Assembly (NCBI GenBank): GCA_947846985.1 | Contig: CANTUZ010000025.1 | Coordinates: 1,116,001 to 1,180,000, forward strand | DNA length: 64,000 nucleotides | DNA from: Fratercula arctica | Taxonomy: Eukaryota; Chordata; Aves; Charadriiformes; Alcidae | Direction: 5' to 3' | Shown: positions 43,300-53,054 of the stretch, piece by piece | How positions within the stretch are numbered: the first letter of the stretch is position 1 | How the letters are laid out: every line of letters begins with the position of its first letter | Translations under genes and position numbers: made by a program | The notes under the pieces: model-generated | What the model was told of the DNA's origin: nothing | The model's database searches: none | What the model saw: only the letters and a program-made list of their open reading frames with translations

Positions 43300-43700
43300 A
43301 TTAATTATTAAAGAGAGACTATAATTGAAAATATTCCTGGAAAAGTTGAAACTCAAAAGTGCATATGGATGAGAATGATCCATTCATTGGTTTATGGACC
43401 CTAAATTCCTTAGAGTCACAAATCTAACTGGTGTCCCCAAGTGCTGCGTTTTGTATTTGGAACTCTGAGTTAACTGCAAAATATGTAAAATCTTATGTCG
43501 CCAGGGAACTCCTTTTTGACTATGCATCTGAAAAGCCTTATGTATTTTTTTATTTCAGTAAATATGTAGAATACATACACACTCTTGATAATCTCAGACA
43601 GCAGTATGTAAATAACTGGCATAAGGGGTTAAAATCTCAAGTGACGTACCCTTTTCAGGATGTGTCAGCATGAGCACAATCAACATATCAACATGTTCAT
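43300..43700. other. AT-rich spacer, nothing recognised
   Basis: An 80-codon frame (43431-43673) crosses this interval but lacks any family resemblance. Confidence 0.5.
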
Positions 43701-43916
43701 GCATCCTAACGTAAATACTTTTTTACTGTGAGGGTGACTGAGCACTGGCACAGGTTGCCCAGAGAGGTTGTGGAGTCTCCATCCTTGGAAATATTCAAAA
43801 CTGTCTGGACACGGTCCTGGGCAATCAGCTCTAGGTGGCCTGGCTTGAGCAAAGAGATTGGACAAGATGACCTCCAGAGGTCCCTTCCAACATCAACCAT
43901 TCTGTGATTCTTTGAC
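43701..43916 (+). mobile_element. CR1 3'-end fragment (CR1-8)
   Basis: About 215 bases match the last ORF2 codons and 3' UTR (GGTTGCCCAGAGAGG, then AGGTCCCTTCCAAC) and end TTCTGTGATTCTTTG. It is more diverged than the other CR1 ends here, so probably older. Confidence 0.9.
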
Positions 43917-45150
43917 CAGCACAGCAGTTGCATATATACAGATTAAATTAGGAAAATACCAAAGCAATTTTACTTGCTTTTAGTGGGGAAAAAAGGTGTA
44001 ATTCTGCCATATTTATTCATGTTGAGTAGAAACTTAGCTCAAGTTTTAAATGGAAATGCTGCTTGTGTAAATTACCATTCATCAGGAATGAGAGCCAGAA
44101 TCTAGTTCTTCTTTTGGGAGACAAAAAAAAGTGATCACATTGTATCATTTCCATTAACTCTCATTTGCACTTCAGAAATTTATTCTTTGCCTCTTTCCAC
44201 TACCTATTCTTCTTCCCTGAAACATGTTTTTTTTCACATGATTTCTCTTTCCTCCAAGTATATTTTTCCTGGAATCCAGAAAAACCTCTTTATTACACCC
44301 CTGTGTATTGCCACCTGTGCTCCTGAGTTGTCTTTTTCCATACTCCTTGAAACTTTTCTTCATTTGAGTTCCATGCCTTTGGTGGGTCATGACTCAGTCC
44401 CTTTTTTGCTTTGGTTCTTTAGAGTAGACTTCCAATTAATTTCCTCTTTTCAAGTTTGGTGATGACATATAGGCCCACACGTCTTGCGTTTTCAGCAACT
44501 TTTATCATCACTTTAAGGTTACAATGATATGTAGCAGTCCCGCACTCCCTGTGCAAAGTTCTCAAACTTGATGTGCCTCCTTGAAGGGGTGTAATCCTGC
44601 CTGTAAGGACTCACTTTTATGAGGGAGAAGAGTATCTCTATAGTCCTTTAGTTCTTTTTATCTTGAGCTAAATTTTCCCATTCTAGATATACACATTCAC
44701 ACATTTCCAAGGTATTCTGTTTCATCATCCAGTTTCAGATCACTGCTTGTTTCATCTGTGGGCCATCAACCTTGTGATGAACCTAGATTAAACATCTGGA
44801 TTAAAATTGTGCCAAAGCTGGTGAACAAATACATTTAATTGTTTTAGGAAAGACCACTGTGAAAGTGTTGGCATTACATTTTGTGCTTCATTTCAGATGC
44901 AACAGCCTCTGTTGAACAGAGAAGCCAAATGCTATGAAGAAAACCCATTTCAGTTCAAAGTATAACAAGTATCCAGAGAACAGGTTTTTAGTTCTAAACT
45001 GTGGCTAAGAATTATGACAGATAATAATGTCGTGCTGAAGGTTACCCCATCTGTCATTTTCCGATTTTTATTTCTGCCCTGGATTCCTGCATAATGCTTA
45101 AGTCATGAGAAAGAGCAATAAATCATAAGTATCATTAATATCACAGACAC
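43917..45150. other. 1.2 kb AT-rich DNA, nothing recognised
   Basis: No gene, RNA or repeat was recognised; small open frames look random. Confidence 0.5.
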
Positions 45151-46266
45151 AGATACCTGCGACCAGGTCGCTGCGCACTAAGTAAGCAAGCAGCAAGTGG
45201 GTGCCGCCTGGGTGTTACCCAGGGAATCACCCAGGAGCACCACAACAAGGGTGTACTTCCTGGGATGGTGAAGAGGGTGGCCAAACAGGGCGCCACACAA
45301 CAGTCCGGTCACAGCAGTTTGCACGGCAGTTCACACGGGAGAGCACTGAAAGACTGCTAACCCAGGCAGGAAGTGATGGTATCTACTCGTAAGAAGACCA
45401 TGGCATCCATGAGCTCCACAACCACCAGCTCTGATGCCGCCTCTCAGACGGAGCTCCTGTGGGAACATGCTGCCACACAGACATCAGGCTGCAGGGTGTG
45501 CCCTGCTCTTATGCCGCTGTTGGATGGCAGTGGTGGGCACACCTGTAGGAGATGTGCCCAGGTAGAGGATCTCCTCCGCTTAGTGATGGAGCTCAGGGAG
45601 GAGGTAAGAAGGTTGAGGGCCATCAGGGAATGTGAGAGGGAGATAGATGCTTGGAGTAGAATCCTGCATCCCATGACAGAAACCAAGCAGGCAGACAGAA
45701 CCCCTGCAGCAGAGGACTCCCTGTCCTCTCTCCCCTCGACTGAATGTGGTGACTTGGAGGACAGGGGGCAATGGCAAGAAATTCCTGCCTGGCGCAACAG
45801 GCGCTGCATTCGGGACTGCCTGGCGACTACCCCATCTTCCCGGGTGCCATTGTGTAACAGATACAGTGCTCTGCAAGGGAACCTGGATGATGACAAGCAC
45901 GATAGTTCTCCTACCTTGGAGGTGTCAGCGAGGTCTAGTCAGACCTCCCCCCGCATCAAAACCTCTGCGGTAAAGAAGAAAAGCTGGGTCATTGTCATAG
46001 GTGACTGGCTACTGAAGGGAGCAGAAGGCCCAATATGCAGGCCAGACCCAGTACATAGGGAGGTCTGCTGCCTCCCTGGGGCCCGGGTCAAGGACATGAA
46101 GAGGATGCTTCCTTCCCTGGTACGGCCCTCAGATTATTACCCCCTTTTGATCTTTCAGGTAGGTAGCGAAAAGAAGTCCAAGAAAGATTTCAAGACCCTG
46201 GGACAGCTGGTCAAGGGATCGGGAGCGCAAGTTGTGTTCTCCTCTATCCCCCCAGGGAACAATTGA
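45151..46266 (+). mobile_element. CR1 5' part: leader plus ORF1 (CR1-9)
   Basis: A GC-rich leader is followed by ORF1. The element stops inside ORF1 near 46262, where a G-rich repeat and an LTR follow. A CR1 with a 5' end but no 3' end cannot result from simple retroposition, so the 3' part was lost by a later deletion or LTR-associated rearrangement. Confidence 0.88.
45373..46266 (+). CDS. CR1 ORF1 protein, truncated (297 aa)
   Basis: This open frame has TTTSSDAASQTELLWEHAAT near the start, two Cys pairs (GCRVCPAL and HTCRRCAQ; a probable zinc-binding fold), and a Leu/Glu-rich coiled coil (LLRLVMELREEVRRLRAI). The SGNH/esterase-like block IVIGDWLLKGAEGP follows near residue 209. In CR1-2 this block reads GDS, so the putative nucleophile Ser is Trp here. 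The frame ends after GAQVVFSSIPPGNN, before the rest of the esterase domain. The protein would bind element RNA, but this copy is truncated and likely catalytically dead. Confidence 0.85.
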   Translation: MMVSTRKKTMASMSSTTTSSDAASQTELLWEHAATQTSGCRVCPALMPLLDGSGGHTCRRCAQVEDLLRLVMELREEVRRLRAIRECEREIDAWSRILHPMTETKQADRTPAAEDSLSSLPSTECGDLEDRGQWQEIPAWRNRRCIRDCLATTPSSRVPLCNRYSALQGNLDDDKHDSSPTLEVSARSSQTSPRIKTSAVKKKSWVIVIGDWLLKGAEGPICRPDPVHREVCCLPGARVKDMKRMLPSLVRPSDYYPLLIFQVGSEKKSKKDFKTLGQLVKGSGAQVVFSSIPPGNN

Positions 46267-46312
46267 GGGGGTAAATAGGGGGTAAAATAGGGAGTAAATA
46301 GGGGGGTAAATA
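46263..46312 (+). repeat. G-rich short tandem repeat
   Basis: Four units of about 11-13 bp (G3-6 followed by TAAATA or TAAAATA) follow the truncated CR1 directly. The G-runs could form a G-quadruplex. The unit is not the vertebrate telomere repeat. Confidence 0.75.
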
Positions 46313-46873
46313 ATCACTCTGCCCGTGACAAAGGGTTACTCCTGTGGACAGGTCAGGTGACCCAAACTGACCAATAGGGCATTCCATTCCATCTGCCATG
46401 CTCAGTATAAAAGCTGAGGGATCAAAGGGGTTGGGTTGGCTCCTTTCCAAGGACTCTTTTCCAAAGGCTTGTCTTCTTTGCATCTTCTCCAGTGGGCTCT
46501 TCTTCAATGGACTGCTTCTTCAATGATTTTCTTTCTTCAATGACTGATATCTGAGGAGGACCCTGTCACCTCATCTGCCTTTTGCTCCTGGTCAGTGTGT
46601 TCCAGTTCCCATTTGTCACTGAGTCCAGTCTGGAAATTTCCCAGTGCCTGCCAGTGACATCTCCCTGGGAACTTGATCTGCATTTGTATATATTTATTTA
46701 TATTGTATCTATTTCATTCTATCCTTTTTTATTTTATTATTAATTTTTCATTAGTTTAGTATTTTTCCTAAACTCATAGCTCTCTTTATCTCTCTTTTTC
46801 CTTTCCTTGGAGCGAGAGGTGGGGGAGAGCATGTGTCATCTTGTTATTGGCCAACCTGGCCCAAACCATGACA
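46313..46873 (+). mobile_element. LTR (type C-related), 5' truncated
   Basis: The body matches the reverse complement of 54499-55059, including CATGCTCAGTATAAAAGCTGA, and ends AAACCATGACA. Its start shares AATCACTCTGCCCG with repeat C (41875) and then jumps. The TATA box TATAAAAG is at about 46406. Confidence 0.8.
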
Positions 46874-47231
46874 ATGGTATAGTATAAGGGGTGGGTAATG
46901 CATTGGTTTTGGCTGGGATAATGTTAAATTTCTTCATAGTAGCTCATATGTTGATATGTTTTGGATTTATGATGAGTGCAGTGTTGATAACACAGGGATG
47001 TTTTAGTTACTGCTGAGCAGTGCTTACACAGAGTCAAGGCCTTTTCTGCTCCTCACACAGCCCTGCCAGCAAGCAGGCTGGGTGTACATGGGAAGTTGGG
47101 AGGGGACACAGCTGGGACAGCTGACCCCAACTGACCAAAGGGATATTCCATATCATATGACATCATGCTCAGCAATAAAAGCTGGGAGAAGGAGGGGTGT
47201 TGGGAGTTATGGCATTTGTTGTCTTTCTGTG
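46874..47231 (+). mobile_element. ERV 3' end: purine tract plus truncated LTR (type B)
   Basis: Bases 46874-46901 resemble the end of ERV copy 1 before its 3' LTR (ATAAGGGGTGGGTAA). The LTR itself then starts with TG at 46902 and follows 1894-2466 up to about 47220, where another LTR on the opposite strand begins. The remainder of this LTR was not found after 47993. Confidence 0.75.
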
Positions 47232-47993
47232 TGTCGTGGTTTTGGCTGTATTGGCCAATCAGAGCGACAGATGGCCCTCCCCCCTCTCTCTCCTCAGAGA
47301 AGAGAGGAAGAGATAAGGAGATTTACGAGTTTAGAAAAAGAACTGAACTACTTTAATGAAAATAATAATAAATAAGAAAATAAGAAATAATAATAACATA
47401 AAAAAAAGTATACAATATATACAAAACTGTATCCAGCTCCCAGGATGACGATCGTGTCACCAGCAGACACAGGGAAAGTCCCAGACTGGAGTCAGGGATG
47501 GACAGGAGCTGGATTCTGGAACTAGCGTCAGGAATGCTCAGATCGGGATCAAAGGCAGACGAACAGATAGGGTCCTCCTGGGACATCGGCCATTGAAGAA
47601 AAGAGAGCGAGCCAGAGCAGCCTTGCCCCTTTGATCCCTCAGCTTTTATACTGAGCGTGATGCAGATGGGATGGAATACCCTGTTGGTCAGTTTTGGGTC
47701 ACCTGTCCCGTCCCCTCCTCCCTGCAGGTGGGACCCCTCTACGCTTCTCTGCTTCCGACCCTCTAACGGGGCAAACAGCGAAGTTAGCTGACCTTGGCTG
47801 TTACAGCAATAAGTATAAGCAAGAGCCTCTCTGCCTACCATTCCTTGGGATAATCAGGTCTTATCACTCTGAGAGTGAACAGTTTCTGAACAATATGCTG
47901 TTAATTTCAGAGTTTAGTCAGTTAGAAGAGGCCCAGCTAAAAAGTAACATTACAAATCAGAAAATTGGTTCTGTTTTACCTCAAGCCAGAACA
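47232..47993 (-). mobile_element. Solo LTR, minus strand, 762 bp
   Basis: On the plus strand it starts TGTCGTGG and ends CAGAACA, flanked by CTGTG and CTGTA, a near-perfect 5-bp duplication. It is related to the LTR at 54499-55059 (CCCTGTTGGTCAG and GTATAAAAGC-like segments on the minus strand). It is probably a later insertion into or beside the LTR at 46902. Confidence 0.8.
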
Positions 47994-48282
47994 CTGTATC
48001 TTTTCTCCTCCCCATCCACAATATAAACAGGTTTCCTGCCACAATAATTCCCCTCAGTTTTCACTCATATCTTCTAAATAACTCCTCTACAGTATCCTCA
48101 GTTCTCTCTTACATTCTTTATGAAGTTTTGTTTTGCATACTGGTCGTTAGTGAACAGGAGGACCGCAAACAGAGTGTGATGCAGCAGTTTGCGTGGCAGT
48201 TTGCACGGAAGGGTGTACAGGGAGGGCCCTGCAACCTGCTTGTTGGCCCACAGCCCAGGGAAGCAGCCAAGGTCTCTGCCAA

Positions 48283-49245
48283 AATGGTGGGCACTTGCCT
48301 CAGAGCTAAAGCCAGTGCTCCTACACAGAAAGCCCCTCAGATGTCTGATGCATCCACACAGATGGAACTGGTAAGGAGGGAGACTTCAGTACAGATGGTA
48401 GGTTGCAGTGAGTGCCCAGACCCTTTTCCTTGTCCTGGCAGAAAGGTAAGTTCTTGCACACAGTGTGCAATGATCTGTTATGTCAGGTGGCCAAGTTGCA
48501 AGAAATGGTTAAAAGGTTGTGTAGTATCAGAGGAGATGAGACAGAGATAGATAGGTGGTTTCATAACCATGTTCCTGTAGTGGATACAACTGAGAATGAG
48601 GCACCTTGGACCCTGGTGACCCACAAAAGCAGGACTCTGCTTTAGCCCCCACCCTCTGGCATCACAACAAAAAACAGGTATGAAGCTTTAACAGCTATAG
48701 ACAACCAGGAGGACCTGCACCAGCAGCACACAGTAGATATGGTAAAAAATGATGAGTGCTAGTAGTGAGTGACTCTCTGTTAAAGGGAACTGAGGCACCC
48801 ATCTGCTGTCCTGACAGGGAGTCATGTGAGGTATGCTGTCTTTCCCAGGAGCTGAGGTTTGAGATGTTGCCAAGAGGGTGCCATGACTTGTCAGGAGTAT
48901 AGACTACTACCCGCTGTTACTCTTTCATGTGGGCATGAATGACACTGCAATCCAGAACCTGGGCAAAATTAAGGAAGACTATAAAGCCCTTGGGGGTGCA
49001 AGTGAAAAACATTGGTGCCCAAGTTATCTTTTCCTCCATTTTACCCATTAGAGGAAAGGCAGCAGCCAGAAATGGACAGATAAAGCATATCAACTCCTGG
49101 CTACGTGGCTGGTGCCGTCGTGAGGATTTTGGCTTTTATGACAATGGGACATTCTTTGATGATTATGGCCTGTTAGACAGGGATGAGATCCACCTGTCTA
49201 GAAGAGGCAAGGGAATCTTTGGCAGCAGGCTGGCCAACTGGGGAA
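48283..49245 (+). pseudogene. CR1-10 ORF1, broken
   Basis: The N-terminal frame (48128-48550) has DASTQMELVRRETSVQM and two Cys-rich motifs. A frame change leads to LLCQVAKLQEMVKRLCSI, the coiled coil. Frames after 48650 contain several stops. The C-terminal esterase-like frame (48939-49625) includes GAQVIFSSILPIRGK, INSWLRGWCRREDFGFYDNG and LSRRGKGIFGSRL. Confidence 0.78.
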
Positions 49246-49389
49246 TAAGCCAGGCCAACCAGAGCAGTGACAAATATTCCTTAGCTGACTCCCAAGATGA
49301 GATCCAGAAGGCCAACCTCCTCAAGGGTGTGTATGGCTGTGATGGATCCTCTTGTTCCCCTCCAGGGAAACCTACATGCTTGACTACCT

Positions 49390-49562
49390 CTCTGAAATGC
49401 CTGTACACCAATGCACGCAGCATGGGGAATAAACAGGAAGAACTAGAGATCTGTGGGCAGTCACAGGGCCATGATCTCATTGCAATTACTGAGACATGGT
49501 GGGACAGCTCACATGACTGGAACACTGTCATGGATGGCTGTGTCCTTTTCAGGAAAGACAGG
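49390..49562 (+). pseudogene. CR1-10 endonuclease N-terminus, interrupted by ERV
   Basis: The frame contains LKCLYTNARSMGNKQEELEI and IAITETWWDSSHDW and ends at FRKDR where the ERV LTR starts. The same residues recur at 51107-51270 in CR1-11, where the CR1 continues uninterrupted past this point. Confidence 0.88.
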
Positions 49563-49893
49563 TGTCCTGGTTCCAGCGGGGACAGGGTTAAGTATTCCAT
49601 GCCATGTGAGCCACGCCCACCCTGAGATTAAGAGGAGGGGAGGAGGCAGGCAGTCGGGTTTGGAGCGGGCTGGCGCGTCCCAGGTCCGAACCAGCAGGGA
49701 GCGGCGGTTCCGTAATCGCGTTTGTATATTCCTCTGTCTGTGTTATTGTTTTCTTGTTCCCTTTGCTGTTCTGTTAAACTGCCTTTGTCTCAACCCAAGA
49801 GTTTTGCCTTTTTCTTCTGATCCTTCCCGTACCGGGGAGCGCTGAGCGAGCCACACGTGGTTCTTTGTTGCCATCTGAGGCCAAACCACGACA
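49563..49893 (+). repeat. 5' LTR of ERV copy 3
   Basis: This 331-bp LTR shares subfamily features with the copy 2 LTR, for example AGGAGGGGAGGAGGCAGGCA and TAATCGCG, that copy 1 lacks. It differs from the copy 2 LTR at roughly a dozen positions by eye. Confidence 0.93.
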
Positions 49894-49901
49894 GTCCTTT
49901 T

Positions 49902-49918
49902 TGGCGCCCAACGTGGGG
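49902..49918 (+). promoter_or_regulatory. Primer binding site, tRNA-Lys(1,2) type (copy 3)
   Basis: TGGCGCCCAACGTGGGG lies eight bases after the LTR, the same as in copy 1. Confidence 0.85.
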
Positions 49919-49998
49919 CTCGAAGGGTTGAGATAACGACAGAATCCAACTAGAGCTTGAAAAAAACGAATTTGTTAGGTAAATAGTCACTGGTCACT

Positions 49999-50783
49999 AT
50001 GTTGCTTGGTTTGTTCTCATGGCTGTGTTATGTAAATTCCTATGTGTCTTATGCACTCCCTGTGATGATATTTGTTACTTCTGGGAGGGGGATGAGGATT
50101 ATCATTTTACTGTCCTGTGCAATATCGGCTTATGATATGATAACATCACTTGTTAGACAGTTATTTTGGGGCGTTTATGTGGTATTGCTGTCCTGTCCGT
50201 ACATTGGGCACCACCTCTCAGAATTCATTAATAATTACACCCAGTCTATGGGGGAAACGGGGGGACACTTTCCCCAGCTCTTTTGCCTCCCTTTTCTCCT
50301 TGGGGTCAGGTATGACAGCTTTTGAGAATTTTGAATATCCTTGGGATGCTCAAACCAGCATGTTCCTAGTGTTATGTCTGCTGAATGTGTTCCAGGTCTC
50401 GTTTAGGGTTAAACGACTATTTAAGACTGCCACCCAGAGATCTGCTCCAAGGCTGGACAGTCAGGGGTGGCATGGCATGTGGGAGAACGTGGGCAGGTAC
50501 CTAGAGAACTTCTCACCTCCAGCGGTCTGGGACTTCACCCCTGAACAATTACAGGACCCTGATAGAGTAGTAGAATATCTGAAGGGAAAATGCTGTGGCC
50601 ATTCTAGAGAGGCACAACTTACCGCACTGTGCTGGGCCCTGGCCAGTGTCTACCAGGCACTGCTCAGTGCTATGCAGCACCCTCAGGAGAAAGAGACAGA
50701 GACCAGACCAGCAGGCGCTGCGGCCCCTGCGGCAGGCACTGCGGCTGCTGCGACCCCTGCGGCAGGCACTGCAGCTACTGCAG
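49999..50783 (+). pseudogene. ERV copy 3 gag, 5' part, frameshifted and truncated
   Basis: The hydrophobic N-terminus starts at 49999 (MLLGLFSWLCYVNSYV). Within a G-run near 50262 this copy has one base fewer than copy 1, so the first frame ends at 50325. The second frame (50150-50836) carries GMTAFENFEYPWDAQ and MWENVGRYLENFSPP. It passes through the short Ala-rich repeat and leaves the element at about 50783 into CR1-11. Confidence 0.85.
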
Positions 50784-50957
50784 ATCAATGCCTGGCTCCG
50801 AGCCTGCTGCTGCCAGCAGGACTTTGGGTTCTTTGACCATGGCCTGATTTACAAGACACCAGGCCCGCCGGTCACAGGTGGGAATAGCTTATCTTGCAGG
50901 GGGAAAAAGGTTCTAGGACAAGAGTTATCAGGGCTCACTGAGAGAGCTTTAAACTAG
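50784..50957 (+). pseudogene. CR1-11 ORF1 C-terminal fragment
   Basis: The frame reads from INAWLRACCCQQDFGFFDHG to LGQELSGLTERALN and ends at TAG 50955, the normal end of CR1 ORF1. The upstream part is replaced by ERV gag. Confidence 0.85.
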
Positions 50958-51099
50958 ATTCAAAGGGGGATGGGGATGCTACTGGGCTTGCCAGTGAGGT
51001 GCCTGGGTGTAGTAGCTCAGCGCTCGGGGGGGGAATGTGCCAGGACTTCTGAGAGCCAGAAGGCACACCACATCTCAAGGGTGAAAACTACGCACACAA

Positions 51100-52620
51100 C
51101 TCCCTCTCTGAAATGCTTATACACCAATGCACACAGCATGGGGAATAAGCAAGAAGAGCTGGAGATCTGTGTGTGGTCACGGGGCCATGATCCCATTGCA
51201 ATTACTGAGACATGGTGGGACAGCTCACATGACTGGAACACTGTCATGGATGGCTGTGTCCTTTTCAGGAAAGACAGGCCAGCGAGGCATGGTGGTGGAG
51301 TTGCTCCTTATGCGAGAGAGCATCTGGAATGTATCCAGCTCTCCCTGGGGGCAGATGAAGAGAGGGTTGAGAGCTTGTGGGTAAGGATTAAGGGGCAGGC
51401 AAATATGGGAGACTGCTGTGGGTGTTTATTACAGGCCACCTGATCAGGATGGGGAAGCTGATGAGGCTTTCTACAGACATCTGAAGGTAGCCTCACAGTC
51501 ACAGGCCTTGGTCCTTATGGGGGACTTCAATCACCCTGATATCTGCTGGGAAGGCTACACAGCCAGGCATGTACAGTCCAGGAGGCTCCTCCAGTGCATT
51601 GATGATAACTTTTTGATACAGGTGGTGCAGGAGCCAACAAGGAGAGGAACACTCCTGGACCTAGTACTGACAAACACAGAGGGACTGGTGGAGGACATTA
51701 AGGTTGGGGGCAGCCTTGGCTGTAGTGATCATGAGAAGATAGAGTTCAGGATCATGGGCAGCATGCACAAAACAACAAGTAGGACTGCAACCTTGGACTT
51801 CAGGAGGGCTAACTTTGACCTCTTCAAGAAACTGCTTGGAGAGATCCCATGGGCTAGGGCTCTGGAAGGCAAAGGGGCTCAAGAGAGCTGGTGGGTATTC
51901 AAACACCACTTTCTCCAAGCTCAGGATCGGTGCATCCCTAAGAGCAGGAAATCAGGCAAGGGAAGCAGGAGACCTGCATGGTTGAGCAGGGAGCTTCTGA
52001 AAAAGCTCAAGTGGAAGAAGGAAGTTTACAGCAAGTGGAAGAAGGGACTGACCACTTGGGATTATTACAAGAATGCTGCCAGAGCGTGCAGGGATGAAAT
52101 GAGGAAAGCCAAGGCCTCCTTGGAATTAAACCTGGCAAGGGATGTCAAGCTCAACAGGAAGGGCTTCTTCAAGTATATTGGAGGCAAAAGGAAAACTAGA
52201 GAAGTTGTGGGCCCACTGTTGAATAAGACAGGAGCCATGATGACAGAGGATGCGGAGAAGGCAGAGTTACTGAATGCCGCCTTTGCTTCAGTCTTTACTG
52301 CTCAGGCCAGCCCTCAGGAATCCTAGGCTTTGGGGGAAGTAATGGGGAAAGAGGAAGACTTCCCCTTGGTTGAGGAGGATCAAGTGAGAGATCAATTAGG
52401 TCAATTAGATATTCACAAGTCCATGGGCCCCGATGGGATACACCCGAGAGTGCTGAGGGAGCTGGTGGCAGTCATTGCTGGGCCACTCTCCATCATCTTT
52501 GAAAGGTCCTGGAGAACAGGCAAGGTGCCTGAAGACTGGAGGAAAGCCAGCGTCACTCCAGTCTTCAAAAAAGGCAAGGAGGAGGACCCGGGGAACTACA
52601 GGCCGGTCAGCCTCACCTCC
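51100..52620 (+). pseudogene. CR1-11 ORF2: endonuclease and RT N-terminus
   Basis: The endonuclease is in two frames. 50970-51443 holds LKCLYTNAHSMGNKQEELEI, ITETWWDSSHDW and VESLWVRIKGQANMGD. 51418-52326 holds VYYRPPDQDGEADEAF, LMGDFNHPDICW, GCSDHEKIEF and the linker RKAKASLELNLARDVKLN. RT begins at 52330 with [18 protein letters not shown] and [19 protein letters not shown] and then ends at the inverted junction. The catalytic RT core (FADD) is missing. Confidence 0.9.
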
Positions 52621-52639
52621 ATCTCCTTTGTTTTCCATC

Positions 52640-53049
52640 TCCCTAATCCTCACCCAGAGGCTCTCAACTACATCATCCCTAACTGTAAGCGCTGTACAGT
52701 CACATCTCTCCTTTTCATACAGTGTAACACCTCCACCTCACCTGCCCTGTGTATGTCTCCTGAACCACCTGTAGCCCTCCATACCAGCACTTCTATAGTG
52801 GGACTCACTCCACCAAGTCTCACTAATACCAATGACATCATAGATCTGGGAAAGGACCAACAGTTCCAGTTCATCCTGTCTGTTCCTCATACTGCATGCA
52901 TTGGTGTACAAGCATTTCAGATGTGCTCTTAAATCCTCAGTACTCCCTGGAGCAGCATAAATTCTCCCACTGGCATTGCCACCCTCAGGTGATGCCATGC
53001 TAAACTTTGGCTTACCTTCAGCTCTCCTGTTGGTATCCTCTTCCCCCAT
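52640..53049 (-). pseudogene. CR1-12 endonuclease N-terminus
   Basis: The minus-strand frame has LKCLYTNACSMRNRQDEL, IGISETWWSESHYR and EGYRWFRR. Near 52640-52690 it continues as VESLWVRI-like sequence, then is cut at the junction with CR1-11. Confidence 0.82.
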
Positions 53050-53054
53050 TGATT

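Larger units (their letters stand above)
48130..49562 (+). mobile_element. CR1 5' part with ORF1 and start of ORF2 (CR1-10)
   Basis: ORF1-like sequence begins near 48283 and has the Cys-pair region GCSECPDPFPCPGRKV. The esterase-like part is at 48900-49250 and the endonuclease start at 49380-49560. The copy is cut at 49562 by the LTR of ERV copy 3 (last five bases ACAGG). The remaining part of this CR1 does not follow the ERV fragment directly. Confidence 0.88.
49563..50783 (+). mobile_element. ERV copy 3: 5' LTR, leader and 5' gag only
   Basis: A 5' LTR (49563-49893), PBS (49902-49918) and the first part of gag are followed abruptly by CR1 sequence at 50784. The left flank ACAGG is the 3' half of a candidate target duplication, whose partner lies beside the 3' LTR of copy 2 (58400-58404, minus strand). 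Between 50193 and about 50746 I see no difference from the minus-strand copy at 63440-64000. Confidence 0.92.
50784..52622 (+). mobile_element. CR1 internal segment (CR1-11), both ends missing
   Basis: It starts inside the ORF1 esterase-like domain (INAWLRACCCQQDFGFFDHG) immediately after ERV gag, with a few shared bases (GCAG/ACAG) at the joint. It continues through the endonuclease and ends in the RT N-terminus after [10 protein letters not shown]. There is no CR1 3' end; at 52622 it meets another CR1 on the opposite strand. Confidence 0.9.

Noticed and set aside
46263..46312. Interstitial telomere repeat
   Set aside because: The unit is GGGGGTAAATA-like, not TTAGGG, and there are only about four units.
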